Positions 34,820-47,104 of a stretch of DNA of 64,000 nucleotides are shown one piece after another. The DNA is from Canna indica. Lineage: Eukaryota; Streptophyta; Magnoliopsida; Zingiberales; Cannaceae. The stretch is from positions 31,545,501 through 31,609,500 of the forward strand of contig CP136897.1 in NCBI GenBank assembly GCA_034359265.1, given 5' to 3'. The position numbers and the translations under genes are program-made. Below the pieces are notes generated by a model, which was given only the letters and a program-made list of their open reading frames with translations, did not search any database and was not told where the DNA came from. How positions within the stretch are numbered: the stretch's first letter is position 1; each line of letters opens with the position of its first letter.

Positions 34820-35187
34820 GTCGTGGACTTCTGATCGTCGGCTAATAAGGGTGAGCGTCCCAGGGATAGCTCGGGGTCATTTTCTTAGTCTCTTCGCGCG
34901 CCTTGTAGCGCCACGTGAAAAGCTGAAATCGGACAATAATGCACGGAGTTACGCCCGTTTTAAACGAAAAATAATAATTGAAATGTTATTTTTCTTATTT
35001 ATTTACAAATTTTAATTTTTCGGGTCGGTTGGTCGATCGAGCCGGCCGTAGAGGTTGCGGCGGGCCCCGCGCGGGCGATCGACAGCCAAATTTTATGTCG
35101 ACGACGTCGTCCGACCTTAATGTTTGGTTAGAAAGATTGGTAAAAAAAATGATCTCGTCGTGCAATAAAATAGGTAGTAAAAAAAAA

Positions 35188-35304
35188 GGTGCAACACGAG
35201 GACTTCCTAGGGGGTCACCCATACTTGTACTACTCTCGCCCAAGCATGCTTAACTTCGAAGTTCTGATGGGATCCGGTGCGTTAGTGCTGGTATGATCGC
35301 ACCC
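35188..35304 (-). rRNA. 5S rRNA: 5S copy 76
   Basis: 117 nt; G97A, G82U, U79A, G58A, C46U. Confidence 0.89.
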
Positions 35305-35671
35305 GTCATGCACTTCTGATCGTCGGCTAATAAGGGTGAGCGTCCGAGGGATAGCTCGGGGTCATTTTCTTCGTCTCTTCGCGTGCCTTTTAGCGCCACG
35401 CGAAAAGCTGAAATCGGACAATAATGCACGGAGTTACGCCCGTTTTAAACGAAAAATAATAATTGAAATGTTATTTTTCTAATTTATTTACAAATTTTAA
35501 TTTTTCGGGTCGGTTGGTCGATCGAGCCAGCCGTAGAGGTTGCGGCGGGCCCCGCGCGGGCGATCGACAGCCAAATTTTATGTCGACGACATCGTCCGAC
35601 CTTAATGTTTGGTTAGAAAGATTGGTAAAAAAATGATCTCGTCGTGCAATCAAATAGGTAGTAAAAAAAAA

Positions 35672-35788
35672 GGTGCAACACGAGGACTTCCCAGGGGGTC
35701 ACCCATCCTTGTACTACTCTCGCCCAAGCATGCTTAACTTCGGAGTTCTGATGGGATCCGGTGCGTTAGTGCTGGTATGATCGCACCC
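35672..35788 (-). rRNA. 5S rRNA: 5S copy 77
   Basis: 117 nt; U79A, G58A. Confidence 0.91.
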
Positions 35789-36140
35789 GTCATGCACTTC
35801 TGATCGTCGGCTAATAAGGGTGAGCGTCCGAGGGATAGCTCGGGGTCATTTTCTTCGTCTCTTCGCGCGCCTTTTAGCGCCACGCGAAAAGCTGAAATCG
35901 GACAATAATGCACGGAGTTACGCCCGTTTTAAACGAAAAATAATAATTGAAATGTTATTTTTCTTATTTATTTACAAATTTTAATTTTTCGGGTCGGTTG
36001 GTCGATCGAGCCGGCCGTAGAGGTTGCGGCGGACCCCGCGTGAGCGATCGACAGCCAAATTTTATGTTGACGACGTCGTCCGTCCTTAACGTTTGGTTAG
36101 AAAGATTGGTAAAAAAATGATCTCGTCATGCAATCAAATA

Positions 36141-36257
36141 GGTGCAACACGAGGACTTCCGAGGGGGTCACCCATCCTAGTACTACTCTCGCCCAAGCAC
36201 GCTTAACTTTGGAGTTCTGATGGGATCCGGTGCGTTAGTGCTGGAATGATCGCACCC
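36141..36257 (-). rRNA. 5S rRNA: 5S copy 78, primary terminator deleted
   Basis: 117 nt; G97C, G48A, A13U. T tract gone but GC block kept (469-bp unit), so the two deletions are separable. Confidence 0.89.
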
Positions 36258-36625
36258 GTCATGCACTTCTGATCGTCGGCTAATAAGGGTGAGCGTCCGA
36301 GGAATAGCTCGGGGTCATTTTCTTCGTCTCTTCGCGCGCCTTTTAGCGCCACGTGAAAAGTTGAAATCGGACAATAATGCACGGAGTTACGCCCGTTTTA
36401 AACGAAAAATAATAATTGAAATGTTATTTTTCTTATTTATTTACAAATTTTAATTTTTCGGGTCGGTTGGTCGATCGAGCCGGCCGTAGAGGTTGCGGCG
36501 GGCCCCGCGCGGGCGATCGACAGCCAAATTTTATGTCGACGACGTCGTCCGTCCTTAACGTTTGGTTAGAAAGATTGGTAAAAAAAATGATCTCGTCGTG
36601 CAATCAAATAGGTAGTAAAAAAAAA

Positions 36626-36742
36626 GGTGCAACACGAGGACTTCCCAGGGGGTCACCCATCCTACTACAACTCTCGCCCAAGCAAGCTTAACTTCGGAGT
36701 TCTGATGGGATCCGGTGCATTAGTGCTGGTACGATCGCACCC
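36626..36742 (-). rRNA. 5S rRNA: 5S copy 79
   Basis: 117 nt; C78G, A74U, G58U, C24U, A11G. Confidence 0.88.
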
Positions 36743-37109
36743 GTCATGCACTTCTGATCTTCGGCAAATAAGGGTGAGCGTCCGAGGGATATCTCGGGGT
36801 CATTTTCTTCATCTCTTCGTACGCCTTTTAGCCCCACATGAAAAGCTGAAATCGGACAATAATGCACGGAGTTACGCCCGTTTTAAACGAAAAATAATAA
36901 TCGAAATGTTATTTTTCTTATTTATTTACAAATTTTAATTTTTCGGGTCGGTTGGTCGATCGAGCCGGCCGTAGAGGTTGCGGCGGGACCCACGCGTGCG
37001 ATCGACAGCCAAATTTTATGTCGACGACGTCGTCCATCCTTAACGTTTGGTTAGAAAGATTGGTAAAAAAAATGATCTCGTCGTGCAACAAATAGGTAGT
37101 AAAAAAAAA

Positions 37110-37226
37110 AATGCAACACGAGGACTTCCCAAGGGGTCACCCATCCTAGTACTACTCTCGCCCAAGCACGCATAACTTCGGAGTTCTGATGGGATCCGGT
37201 GCGTTAGTGCTGGTATGATCGCACCC
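37110..37226 (-). rRNA. 5S rRNA: 5S copy 80
   Basis: 117 nt; C117U, C116U (the T tract starts two bases early), C95U, A55U. Confidence 0.89.
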
Positions 37227-37578
37227 GTCGTGCACTTCTGATCATCGGCTAATAAGGGTGAGCGTCCGAGGGATAGCTCGGGGTCATTTTCTTCGTCTCC
37301 TCGCGCGCCTTTTAGCGCCACGTGAAAAACTGAAATCGGACAATAATGCACGGAGTTACGCCCGTTTTAAAAGAAAAATAATAATTGAAATGTTATTTTT
37401 CTTATTTATTTACAAATTTTAATTTTTCGGGTCGGTTGGTCGATCGAGCCGGCCGTAGAGGTTGCGGCGGGCCCCGCGCGAGCGATCGACAGCCAAATTT
37501 TATGTCGACGACGTCGTCCGTCCTTAACGTTTGGTTAGAAAGATTGGTAAAAAAATGATCTCGTTGTGCAATCAAATA

Positions 37579-37695
37579 GGTGCAACACGAGGACTTCCGA
37601 GGGGGTCACCCATCCTAGTACTAGTCTCGCCCAAGCACGCTTAACTTCCGAGTTCTGATGGGATCCGGTGCGTTAGTGCTGGAATGATCGCACCC
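37579..37695 (-). rRNA. 5S rRNA: 5S copy 81, primary terminator deleted
   Basis: 117 nt; G97C, G72C, C47G, A13U. T tract gone, GC block kept (469 bp). Confidence 0.88.
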
Positions 37696-38037
37696 GTCAT
37701 GCACTTCTGATCGTCGGATAATAAGGGTGAGCGTTCGAGGGATAGCTCGGGGTCATTTTCTTCGTCTCTTCGCGCGCCTTTTAGCGCCACGTGAAAGGCT
37801 GAAATCGGACAATAATGCACGGAGTTACGCCCGTTTTAAACGAAAAATAATAATTGAAATGTTATTTTTCTTATTTATTTACAAATTTTAATTTTTCGGG
37901 TCGGTTGGTCGATCGAGCCGGCCGTAGAGGTTGCGGCGGGCGATCGACAGACAAATTTTATGTCGACGACATCGTCCGTCCCTAACGTTTGGTTATATAG
38001 ATTGGAAAAAAAAATGATCTCGTCGTGCAATCAAATA

Positions 38038-38154
38038 GGTGCAACACGAGGACTTCCGAGGGGGTCACCCATCCTAGTACTACTCTCACCCAAGCACGCT
38101 TAACTTCGGAGTTCTGATGGGATCCGGTGCGTTAGTACTGGTATGATCGCACCC
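38038..38154 (-). rRNA. 5S rRNA: 5S copy 82, primary terminator deleted
   Basis: 117 nt; G97C, C67U, C18U. T tract and GC block both deleted (459 bp). Confidence 0.88.
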
Positions 38155-38506
38155 GTCATGCACTTCTGATCGTCGGCTAATAAGGGTGAGCGTCCGAGGG
38201 ATAGCTCGGGGTCATTTTCTTCGTCTCTTCGCGCACGTTTCAGCGCCACGTGAAAAACTGAAATCAGACAATAATGCACGGAGTTACGCCCGTTTTAAAC
38301 AAAAAATAATAATTGAAATGTTATTTTTCTTATTTATTTACAAATTTTAATTTTTCGGGTCGGTTGGTCGATCGAGCCGGCCGTAGAGGTTGCGGCGGGC
38401 CCCGCGCGAGCGATCGACAGCCAAATTTTATGTCGACGACGTCATCCGTCCTTAACGTTTGGTTAGAAAGATTAGTAAAAAAATGATCTCGTCGTGCAAT
38501 CAAATA

Positions 38507-38623
38507 TGTGCAACACGAGGACTTCCGAGGGGGTCACCCATCCTAGTACTACTCTCGCCCAAGCACGCTTAACTTCGGAGTTCTGATGGGAACCGGTGCG
38601 TTAGTGCTGGAATGATCGCACCC
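38507..38623 (-). rRNA. 5S rRNA: 5S copy 83, primary terminator deleted
   Basis: 117 nt; C117A, G97C, A32U, A13U. T tract gone, GC block kept (469 bp). Confidence 0.88.
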
Positions 38624-38980
38624 GTCATGCACTTCTGATCGTCAGCTAATAAGGGTGAGCGTCCGATGGATAGCTCGGGGTCATTTTCTTCGTCTCTTCG
38701 CGCGCCTTTTAGCGCCACGTGAAAAGCTGAAATCGGACAATAATGCACGGAGTTACGCCCGTTTTAAACGAAAAATAATAATTGAAATGTTATTTTTCTT
38801 ATTTATTTACAAATTTTAATTTTTCGGGTCGGTTGGTCGATCGAGCCGGCCGTAGAGGTTGCGGCGGGCGATCGACAGCCAAATTTTATGTCGACGACGT
38901 CGTCCATCCTTAACATTTGGTTAGAAAGATTGGTAAAAAAAATGATCTCGTCGTGCAATCAAAAAGGTAGTAAAAAAAAA

Positions 38981-39080
38981 GGTGCAACACGAGGACTTCC
39001 CAGGGGGTCACCCATCCTAGTACTACTCTCGCCCAAGCACTGATGGGATCCGGTGCGTTAGTGCAGGTATGATCACACCC
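38981..39080 (-). pseudogene. 5S rRNA: 5S copy 84, 17-nt internal deletion in the A-box region
   Basis: 100 nt; the + strand reads GCCCAAGCAC then TGATGGGATC, removing RNA positions 41-57. Also A16U, C6U. It resembles the copy 16 deletion but is 2 nt longer, so it is probably an independent event. Confidence 0.88.
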
Positions 39081-39448
39081 GTCATGCATTTTTGATCGTC
39101 GGCTAATAAGGGTGAGCGTCCGAGGGATAGCCCGGGGTCATTTTCTTCGTCTCTTCGCGCGCCTTTTAGTGCCACGTGAAAAGCTGAAATCGGACAATAA
39201 TGCATGGAGTTGCGCCCGTTTTAAACGAAAAATAATAATTGAAATGTTATATTTCTTATTTATTTATAAATTTTAATTTTTCGGGTCGGTTGGTCGATCG
39301 AGCCGGCAGTAGAGGTTGCGGCGGGCCCCGCGCGGGCGATCGACAGCCAAATTTTATGTCGATGACGTCGTCTGTCCTTAACGTTTGGTTAGAAAGATTG
39401 GTAAAAAAAATGATCTCGTCGTGCAATCAAATAGGTAGTAAAAAAAAA

Positions 39449-39565
39449 GGTGCAACACGAGGACTTCCCAGGGGGTCAACCATCCTAGTACTACTCTCGC
39501 CCAAGCACGCTTAACTTCGGAGTTCTGATGGGATCCGGTGCGTTAGTGCTGGTATGATCGCACCC
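39449..39565 (-). rRNA. 5S rRNA: 5S copy 85, first G87U copy
   Basis: 117 nt; only G87U (GGTCAACCATCC on the + strand). It opens the G87U zone. Confidence 0.92.
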
Positions 39566-39907
39566 ATCATGCAATTCTGATCGTCGGCCAATAAGGGTGA
39601 GCGTCCGAGGGATAGCTCGGGGTCATTTTCTTCGTCTCTTCGCGCCCTTTTTAGCGCCACGTGAAAAGCTGAAATCGGACAATAATGCACGGAGTTACGC
39701 CCGTTTTAAACGAAAAATAATAATTGGAATGTTATTTTTCTTATTTATTTGCAAATTTTAACTTTTTGGGTCGGTTGGTCGATCGAGCCGGCCGTAGAGG
39801 TTGCGGCGGGCGATCGACAGCCAAATTTTATGTCGACGACGTCGTCCGTCCTTAACGTTTGGTTAGAAAGATTGGTAAAAAAAATGATCTCGTCGTGCAA
39901 TCAAATA

Positions 39908-40024
39908 GGTGCAACACGAGGACTTCCGACAGGGTCACCCATCCTAGTACTACTCTCGCCCAAGCACGCTTGACTTCGGAGTTCTGATGGGATCCGGTGC
40001 GTTAGTGCTGGTATGATCGCACCC
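39908..40024 (-). rRNA. 5S rRNA: 5S copy 86, primary terminator deleted
   Basis: 117 nt; G97C, C95G, C94U, U53C (A box). G87 retained. Founder type of copies 91, 101, 106, 113 and 119. T tract and GC block deleted. Confidence 0.88.
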
Positions 40025-40381
40025 GTCATGCACTTCTGATCGTCGACTAATAAGGGTGAGCGTCCGAGGGATAGCTCGGGGTCATTTTCTTCGTCTCTTC
40101 ACGCGCCTTTTAGCGCCACGTGAAAAGCTGAAATCGGACAATAATGCACGGAGTTACGCCCGTTTTAAACGAAAAATAATAATTGAAATGTTATTTTTCT
40201 TATTTATTTACAAATTTTAATTTTTCGGGTCGGTTGGTCGATCGAGCCGGCCGTAGAGGTTGCGGCGGGCGATCGACAGCCAAATTTTATGTCGACGACG
40301 TCGTCCGTTCTTAACGTTTGGTTAGAAAGATTGGTAAAAAAAATGATCTCGTCGTGCAATCAAATAGGTACTAAAAAAGAA

Positions 40382-40498
40382 GGTGCAACACGAGGACTTC
40401 CCAGGGGGTCACCCATCCTAGTACTACTCTCGCACAAGCACGCTTAACTTCGGAGTTCTGATGGGATCCGATGCGTTAGTGCTGGTATGATCACACCC
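40382..40498 (-). rRNA. 5S rRNA: 5S copy 87
   Basis: 117 nt; G65U, C28U, C6U; G87 retained. T tract interrupted by C (CTTCTTTTTTAG in RNA sense). GC block deleted (474 bp). Confidence 0.89.
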
Positions 40499-40866
40499 GT
40501 CTTGCACTTCTGATCGTCGGCTAATAAGGGTGAGCGTCCGAGGGATAGCTCGGGGTCATTTTCTTCGTCGCTTCGCGCGCCTTTTAGCGCCACGTGAAAA
40601 GCTAAAATCGGACAATAATGCACGGAGTTACGCCCGTTTTAAACGAAAAATAATAATTGAAATGTTATATTTCTTATTTATTTACAAATTTTAATTTTTC
40701 GGGTCGGTTGGTCGATCGAGCCGGCAGTAGAGGTGGCGGCGGGCCCCGCGCGGGCGATCGACAGCCAAATTTTATGTCGATGACGTCGTGTGTCCTTAAC
40801 GTTTGGTTAGAAAGATTGGTAAAAAAAATGATCTCGTCGTGCAATCAAATAGGTAGTAAAAAAAAA

Positions 40867-40983
40867 GGTGCAACACGAGGACTTCCCAAGGGGTCAACCA
40901 TCCTAGTACTACTCTCGCCCAAGCACGCTTAACTTCGGAGTTCTGATGGGATCCGGTGCGTTAGTGCTGTTATGATCGCACCC
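40867..40983 (-). rRNA. 5S rRNA: 5S copy 88 (G87U)
   Basis: 117 nt; C95U, G87U, C14A. Confidence 0.91.
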
Positions 40984-41351
40984 CTCATGCACTTCTGATC
41001 GTCGGCTAATAAGGGTGAGCGTCTGAGGGATAGCTCGGGGTCATTTTCTTCGTCTCTTCGCGCCCTTTTTAGCGCCACGTGAAAAGCTGAAATCGGACAA
41101 TAATGCACGGAGTTACGCCCGTTTTAAACGAAAAATAATAATTGGAATGTTATTTTTCTTATTTATTTACAAATTTTAATTTTTCGGATCGGTTGGTCGA
41201 TCGAGCCGGCCGTAGAGGTTGCGGCGGGCCCCGCGCGGGCGATCGACAGCCAAATTTTATGTCGACGACGTCGTCCGTCCTTAACGTTTGGTTAGAAAGA
41301 TTGGTAAAAAAAATGATCTCGTCGTGCAATCAAATAGGTACTAAAAAAGAA

Positions 41352-41468
41352 GGTGCAACACGAGGACTTCCCAGGGGGTCACCCATCCTAGTACTACTCT
41401 CGCACAAGCACACTTAACTTCGAAGTTCTGATGGGATCCGATGCGTTAGTGCTGGTATGATCACACCC
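41352..41468 (-). rRNA. 5S rRNA: 5S copy 89
   Basis: 117 nt; G65U, C57U, C46U, C28U, C6U. G87 retained; the T tract is interrupted as in copy 87. Confidence 0.88.
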
Positions 41469-41836
41469 GTCATGCACTTCTGATCGTCGGCTAATAATGG
41501 TGAGCGTCCGAGGGATAGCTCGGGGTCATTTTCTTCGTCGCTTCGCGCGCCTTTTAGCGCCACGTGAAAAGCTAAAATCGGACAATAATGCACGGAGTTG
41601 CGCCCGTTTTAAACGAAAAATAATAATTGAAATGTTATATTTCTTATTTATTTACAAATTTTAATTTTTCGGGTCGGTTGGTCGATCGAGCCGGCAGTAG
41701 AGGTTGCGGCGGGCCCCGCGCGGGCGATCGACAGCCAAATTTTATGTCGATGACGTCGTCTGTCCTTAACGTTTGGTTAGAAAGATTGGTAAAAAAAATG
41801 ATCTCGTCGTGCAATCAAATAGGTAGTAAAAAAAAA

Positions 41837-41953
41837 GGTGCAACACGAGGACTTCCCAGGGGGTCAACCATCCTAGTACTACTCTCGCCCAAGCACGCTT
41901 AACTTCGGAGTTCTGATGTGATCCGGTGCGTTAGTGCTGGTATGATCGCACCC
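41837..41953 (-). rRNA. 5S rRNA: 5S copy 90 (G87U)
   Basis: 117 nt; G87U, C35A. Confidence 0.91.
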
Positions 41954-42295
41954 GTCATGCACTTCTGATCGTCGGCTAATAAGGGTGAGCGTTCGAGTGA
42001 TAGCTCGGGGTCATTTTCTTCGTCTCTTCGCGCGCCTTTTAGCTCCACGTGAAAAGCTGAAATCGGACAATAATGCACGGAGTTACGCCCATTTTTAACG
42101 AAAAATAATAATTGAAATGTTATTTTTCTTATTTATTTACAAATTTTAACTTTTTGGGTCGGTTGGTCGATCGAGCCGGCCGTAGAGGTTGCGGCGGGCG
42201 ATCGACAGCCAAATTTTATATCGACGACGTCGTCCGTCCTTAACATTTGGTTAGAAAGATTGGTAAAAAAAATGATCTCGTCGTGCAATCAAATA

Positions 42296-42412
42296 GGTGC
42301 AACACGAGGACTTCCGACAGGGTCACCCATCCTAGTACTACTCTCGCCCAAGCACGCTTGACTACGAAGTTCTGATGGGATCCAGTGCGTTAGTGCTGGT
42401 ATGATCGCACCC
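42296..42412 (-). rRNA. 5S rRNA: 5S copy 91, primary terminator deleted
   Basis: 117 nt; G97C, C95G, C94U, U53C, A49U, C46U, C29U. T tract and GC block deleted. Confidence 0.87.
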
Positions 42413-42767
42413 GTCATGCACTTCTGATCGTCGACTAATAAGGGTGAGCGTCCGAGGGATAGCTCGGGGTCATTTTCTTCGTCTCTTCGCACCTTTTAGC
42501 GCCACGTGAAAAGCTGAAATCGGACAATAATGCACGGAGTTACGCCCGTTTTAAACGAAAAATAATAATTGAAATGTTATTTTTCTTATTTATTTACAAA
42601 TTTTAATTTTTCGGGTCGGTTGGTCGATCGAGCCGGCCGTAGAGGTTGCGGCGGGCGATCGACAGCCAAATTTTATGTCGATGACATCGTCCGTCCTTAA
42701 CGTTTGGTTAGAAAGATTGGTAAAAAGAATGATCTCGTCGTGCAATCAAATAGGTAGTAAAAAAAAA

Positions 42768-42884
42768 GGTGTAAAACGAGCACTTCCCAGGGGGTCACCC
42801 ATCCTAGTACTACTCTCGCCCAAGCACGCTTAAATTCGGAGTTCTAATGGGATCCGGTGCGGTAGTGCTGGTATGATCGCACCC
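42768..42884 (-). rRNA. 5S rRNA: 5S copy 92
   Basis: 117 nt; G113A, G110U, C104G, G51U, C39U, A23C. Helix I and the A box are both affected; probably inactive. GC block deleted (472 bp). Confidence 0.84.
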
Positions 42885-43251
42885 GTCATGCATTTCTGAT
42901 CGTCGGCTAATAAGGTGAGCGTCCGAGGGATAGCTCGGGGTCATTTTCTTCGTTTCTTTGCGCGCCTTTTAGTGCCACGTGAAAAGCTGAAATCGGACAA
43001 TAATGCACGGAGTTACGCCCGTTTTAAATGAAAAATAATAATTGAAATGTTATTTTTCTTATTTATTTACAAATTTTAATTTTTCGGGTCGGTCGGTTGA
43101 CCGAGCCGGCCGTAGAGGTTGCGGTGGGCCCCGCACGGGCGATCGACATCCAAATTTTATGTCGACGACGTCGTCCGTCCTTAACGTTTGGTTAGAAAGA
43201 TTGGTAAAAAAAATGATCTCGTCGTGCAATCAAATAGGTAGTAAAAAAAAA

Positions 43252-43368
43252 GGTGCAACACGAGGACTTCCCAGGGGGTCAACCATCCTAGTACTACTCT
43301 CGCCCAAGCACGCTTAACTTCGGAGTTCTGATGGGAATCGGTGCGTTAGTGCTGGTATGATCGCACCC
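43252..43368 (-). rRNA. 5S rRNA: 5S copy 93 (G87U)
   Basis: 117 nt; G87U, A32U, G31A. Confidence 0.91.
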
Positions 43369-43735
43369 GTCATGCACTTCTGATCGTCGGCTAATAAGGG
43401 TGAGCGTCCGAGTGATAGCTCGGGGTCATTTTTTTCGTCTCTTCGCGCGCCTTTTAGCGCCACGTGAAAAGCTGAAATCAGACAATAATGCATGGAGTTA
43501 CGCCCGTTTTAAACGAAAAATAATAATTGAAATGTTATATTTCTTATTTATTTACAAATTTTAATTTTTCGGGTCGGTTGGTCGATCGAGCCGGCCGTAG
43601 AGGTTGCGGCGGGCCCCGCGCGGGCGATCGACAACTAAATTTTATGTCGACGACGTCGTCCGTCCTTAACGTTTGGTTAGAAAGATTGGTAAAAAAATGA
43701 TCTCGTCGTGCAATCAAATAGGTAGTAAAAAAAAA

Positions 43736-43852
43736 GGTGCAACACGAGGACTTCCCAGGGGGTCAACCATCCTAGTACTACTCTGGCCCAAGCACGCTTA
43801 ACTTCGGAGTTCTGATGGGATCCGGTGCGTTAGTGCTGGTATGATCGCACCC
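43736..43852 (-). rRNA. 5S rRNA: 5S copy 94 (G87U)
   Basis: 117 nt; G87U, G68C (IE). Confidence 0.91.
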
Positions 43853-44220
43853 GTCATGCACTTCTGATCGTCGGCTAATAAGGGTGAGCGTCCGAGTGAT
43901 AGCTCGGGGTCATTTTTTTCGTCTCTTCGCGCGCCTTTTAGCGCCACGTGAAAAGCTGAAATCAGACAATAATGCACGGAGTTACGCCCGTTTTAAACGA
44001 AAAATAATAATTGAAATGTTATTTTTCTTATTTATTTACAAATTTTAATTTTTCGGGTCGGTTGGTCGATCGAGCCGGCCGTAGAGGTTGCGGCGGGCCC
44101 CGCGCGGGCGATCGACAGCCAAATTTTATGTCGACGACGTCGTCCGTCCTTAACGTTTGGTTAGAAAGATTGGAAAAAAAAATAATCTCGTCGTGCAATC
44201 AAATAGGTAGTAAAAAAAAA

Positions 44221-44337
44221 GGTGCAACACAAGGACTTCCCAGGGGGTCAACCATCCTAGTACTACTCTCGCCCAAGCACGCTTAACTTCGGAGTTCTGA
44301 TGGGATCCGGTGCGTTAGTGCTGGTATGATCGCACCC
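44221..44337 (-). rRNA. 5S rRNA: 5S copy 95 (G87U)
   Basis: 117 nt; C107U, G87U. Identical gene at copy 98, 1455 bp on. Confidence 0.92.
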
Positions 44338-44704
44338 GTCATGCACTTCTGATCGTCGGCTAATAAGGTGAGCGTCCGAGGGATAGCTCGGGGTCATTTT
44401 CTTCGTCTCTTTGCGCGCCTTTTAGGGCCACGAGAAAAGCTGAAATCGGACAATAATGCATGGAGTTACGCCCGTTTTAAACGAAAAATAATAATTGAAA
44501 TGTTATTTTTCTTATTTATTTACAAATTTTAATTTTTCGGGTCAGTTGGTCGACCGAGCCGGCCGTAGAGGTTGCGGCGGGCCCCGCGCGGGCGATCGAC
44601 AGCCAAATTTTATGTCGACGACGTCGTCCGTCCTTAACGTTTGGTTAGAAAGATTGGTAAAAAAAATGATCTCGTCGTGCAATCAAATAGGTAGTAAAAA
44701 AAAA

Positions 44705-44821
44705 GGTGCAACACGAGGACTTCCCAGGGGGTCAACCATCCTAGTACTACTCTCGCCCAAGCACGCTTAACTTCGGAGTTCTGATGGGATCCGGTGCGTT
44801 AGTGCTGGTATGATCGCACCC
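44705..44821 (-). rRNA. 5S rRNA: 5S copy 96 (G87U)
   Basis: 117 nt; G87U only. Confidence 0.92.
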
Positions 44822-45190
44822 CTCATGCACTTCTGATCGTCGGCTAATAAGGGTGAGCGTCTGAGGCATAGCTCGGGGTCATTTTCTTCGTCTCTTCGCG
44901 CCCTTTTTAGCGCCACATGAAAAGCTGAAATTCGGACAATAATGCACGGAGTTACGCCCGTTTTAAACGAAAAATAATAATTGGAATGTTATTTTTCTTA
45001 TTTATTTACAAATTTTAATTTTTCGGGTCGGTTGGTCGATCGAGCCGGCCGTAGAGGTTGCGGCGGGCCCCGCGCGGGCGATCGACAGCCAAATTTTATG
45101 TCGACGACGTCGTCCGTCCTTAACGTTTAGTTAGAAAGATTGGTAAAAAAAATGATCTCGTCGTGCAATCAAATAGGTAGTAAAAAAAAA

Positions 45191-45307
45191 GGTGCAACAC
45201 GAGGACTTCCCAGGGGGTCAACCATCATAGTACTACTCTCGCCCAAGCACGCTTAACTTCGGAGTTCTGATGGGATCCGGTGCGTTAGTGCTGGTATGAT
45301 CGCACCC
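45191..45307 (-). rRNA. 5S rRNA: 5S copy 97 (G87U)
   Basis: 117 nt; G87U, G81U, both in the C box. Confidence 0.91.
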
Positions 45308-45675
45308 GTCATGCACTTCTGATCGTCGGCTAATAAGGGTGAGCGTTCGAGTGATAGCTCGGGGTCATTTTCTTCGTCTCTTCGCGCGCATTTTAGCGCC
45401 ACGTGAAAAGCTGAAATCGGACAATAATGCACGGAGTTACGCCCGTTTTAAACGAAAAATAATAATTGAAATGTTATTTTTCTTATTTATTTACAAATTT
45501 TAATTTTTCGGGTCGGTTGGTCGATCGAGCCGGCCGTAGAGGTTGCGGCGGGCCCCGCGCGGGCGATCGACAGCCAAATTTTATGTCGACGACGTCGTCC
45601 GTCCTTAACGTTTGGTTAGAAAGATTGGAAAAAAAAATAATCTCGTCGTGCAATCAAATAGGTAGTAAAAAAAAA

Positions 45676-45792
45676 GGTGCAACACAAGGACTTCCCAGGG
45701 GGTCAACCATCCTAGTACTACTCTCGCCCAAGCACGCTTAACTTCGGAGTTCTGATGGGATCCGGTGCGTTAGTGCTGGTATGATCGCACCC
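45676..45792 (-). rRNA. 5S rRNA: 5S copy 98 (G87U)
   Basis: 117 nt; C107U, G87U. Confidence 0.92.
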
Positions 45793-46159
45793 GTCATGCA
45801 CTTCTGATCGTCGGCTAATAAGGTGAGCGTCCGAGGGATAGCTCGGGGTCATTTTCTTCGTCTCTTTGCGCGCCTTTTAGGGCCACGAGAAAAGCTGAAA
45901 TCGGACAATAATGCATGGAGTTACGCCCGTTTTAAACGAAAAATAATAATTGAAATGTTATTTTTCTTATTTATTTACAAATTTTAATTTTTCGGGTCAG
46001 TTGGTCGACCGAGCCGGCCGTAGAGGTTGCGGCGGGCCCCGCGCGGGCGATCGACAGCCAAATTTTATGTCGACGACGTCGTCCGTCCTTAACGTTTGGT
46101 TAGAAAGATTGGTAAAAAAAATGATCTCGTCGTGCAATCAAATAGGTAGTAAAAAAAAA

Positions 46160-46276
46160 GGTGCAACACGAGGACTTCCCAGGGGGTCAACCATCCTAGT
46201 ACTACTCTCGCCCAAGCACGCTTAACTTCGGAGTTCTGATGGGATCCGGTGCGTTAGTGCTGGTATGATCGCACCC
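46160..46276 (-). rRNA. 5S rRNA: 5S copy 99 (G87U)
   Basis: 117 nt; G87U only. Confidence 0.92.
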
Positions 46277-46645
46277 CTCATGCACTTCTGATCGTCGGCT
46301 AATAAGGGTGAGCGTCTGAGGCATAGCTCGGGGTCATTTTCTTCGTCTCTTCGCGCCCTTTTTAGCGCCACATGAAAAGCTGAAATTCGGACAATAATGC
46401 ACGGAGTTACGCCCGTTTTAAACGAAAAATAATAATTGGAATGTTATTTTTCTTATTTATTTACAAATTTTAATTTTTCGGGTCGGTTGGTCGATCGAGC
46501 CGGCCGTAGAGGTTGCGGCGGGCCCCGCGCGGGCGATCGACAGCCAAATTTTATGTCGACGACGTCGTCCGTCCTTAACGTTTAGTTAGAAAGATTGGTA
46601 AAAAAAATGATCTCGTCGTGCAATCAAATAGGTAGTAAAAAAAAA

Positions 46646-46762
46646 GGTGCAACACGAGGACTTCCCAGGGGGTCAACCATCATAGTACTACTCTCGCCCA
46701 AGCACGCTTAACTTCGGAGTTCTGATGGGATCCGGTGCGTTAGTGCTGGTATGATCGCACCC
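46646..46762 (-). rRNA. 5S rRNA: 5S copy 100 (G87U)
   Basis: 117 nt; G87U, G81U. Confidence 0.91.
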
Positions 46763-47104
46763 GTCATGCACTTCTGATCGTCGGCTAATAAGGGTGAGCG
46801 TTCGAGTGATAGCTCGGGGTCATTTTCTTCGTCTCTTCGCGCGCCTTTTAGCTCCACGTGAAAAGCTAAAATCGGACAATAATGCACGGAGTTACGCCCG
46901 TTAATAACGAAAAATAATAATTGAAATGTTATTTTTCTTTTTTATTTGCAAATTTTAATTTTTCGGGTCGGTTGGTCGATCGAGCCGGCCGTAGAGGTTG
47001 CGGCGGGCGATCGACAGCCAAATTTTATGTCGACGACGTCGTCCGTCCTTAACGTTTGGTTAGAAAGATTGGTAAAAAAAATGATCTCGTCGTGCAATCA
47101 AATA

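Larger units (their letters stand above)
43853..45307. repeat. 3-unit block (1455 bp), first copy
   Basis: Copies 95-97 and their spacers, repeated immediately afterwards as copies 98-100. The few differences include GCGCATTTTAG near 45389 and the 46.9-kb edge. Boundaries are approximate. Confidence 0.8.
41940..45330. repeat. 7-unit block, first copy (offset 7205 bp)
   Basis: From the spacer after copy 90 through copy 97. Each gene and spacer landmark recurs 7204-7205 bp later (copies 105-112), including the terminator-less copy 91/106 and the odd copy 92/107. Edges approximate. Confidence 0.82.
45308..46762. repeat. 3-unit block (1455 bp), second copy
   Basis: Copies 98-100. Even the AAATTCGGAC insertion near 44930 is repeated near 46385, so the duplication is recent. 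Confidence 0.8.
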
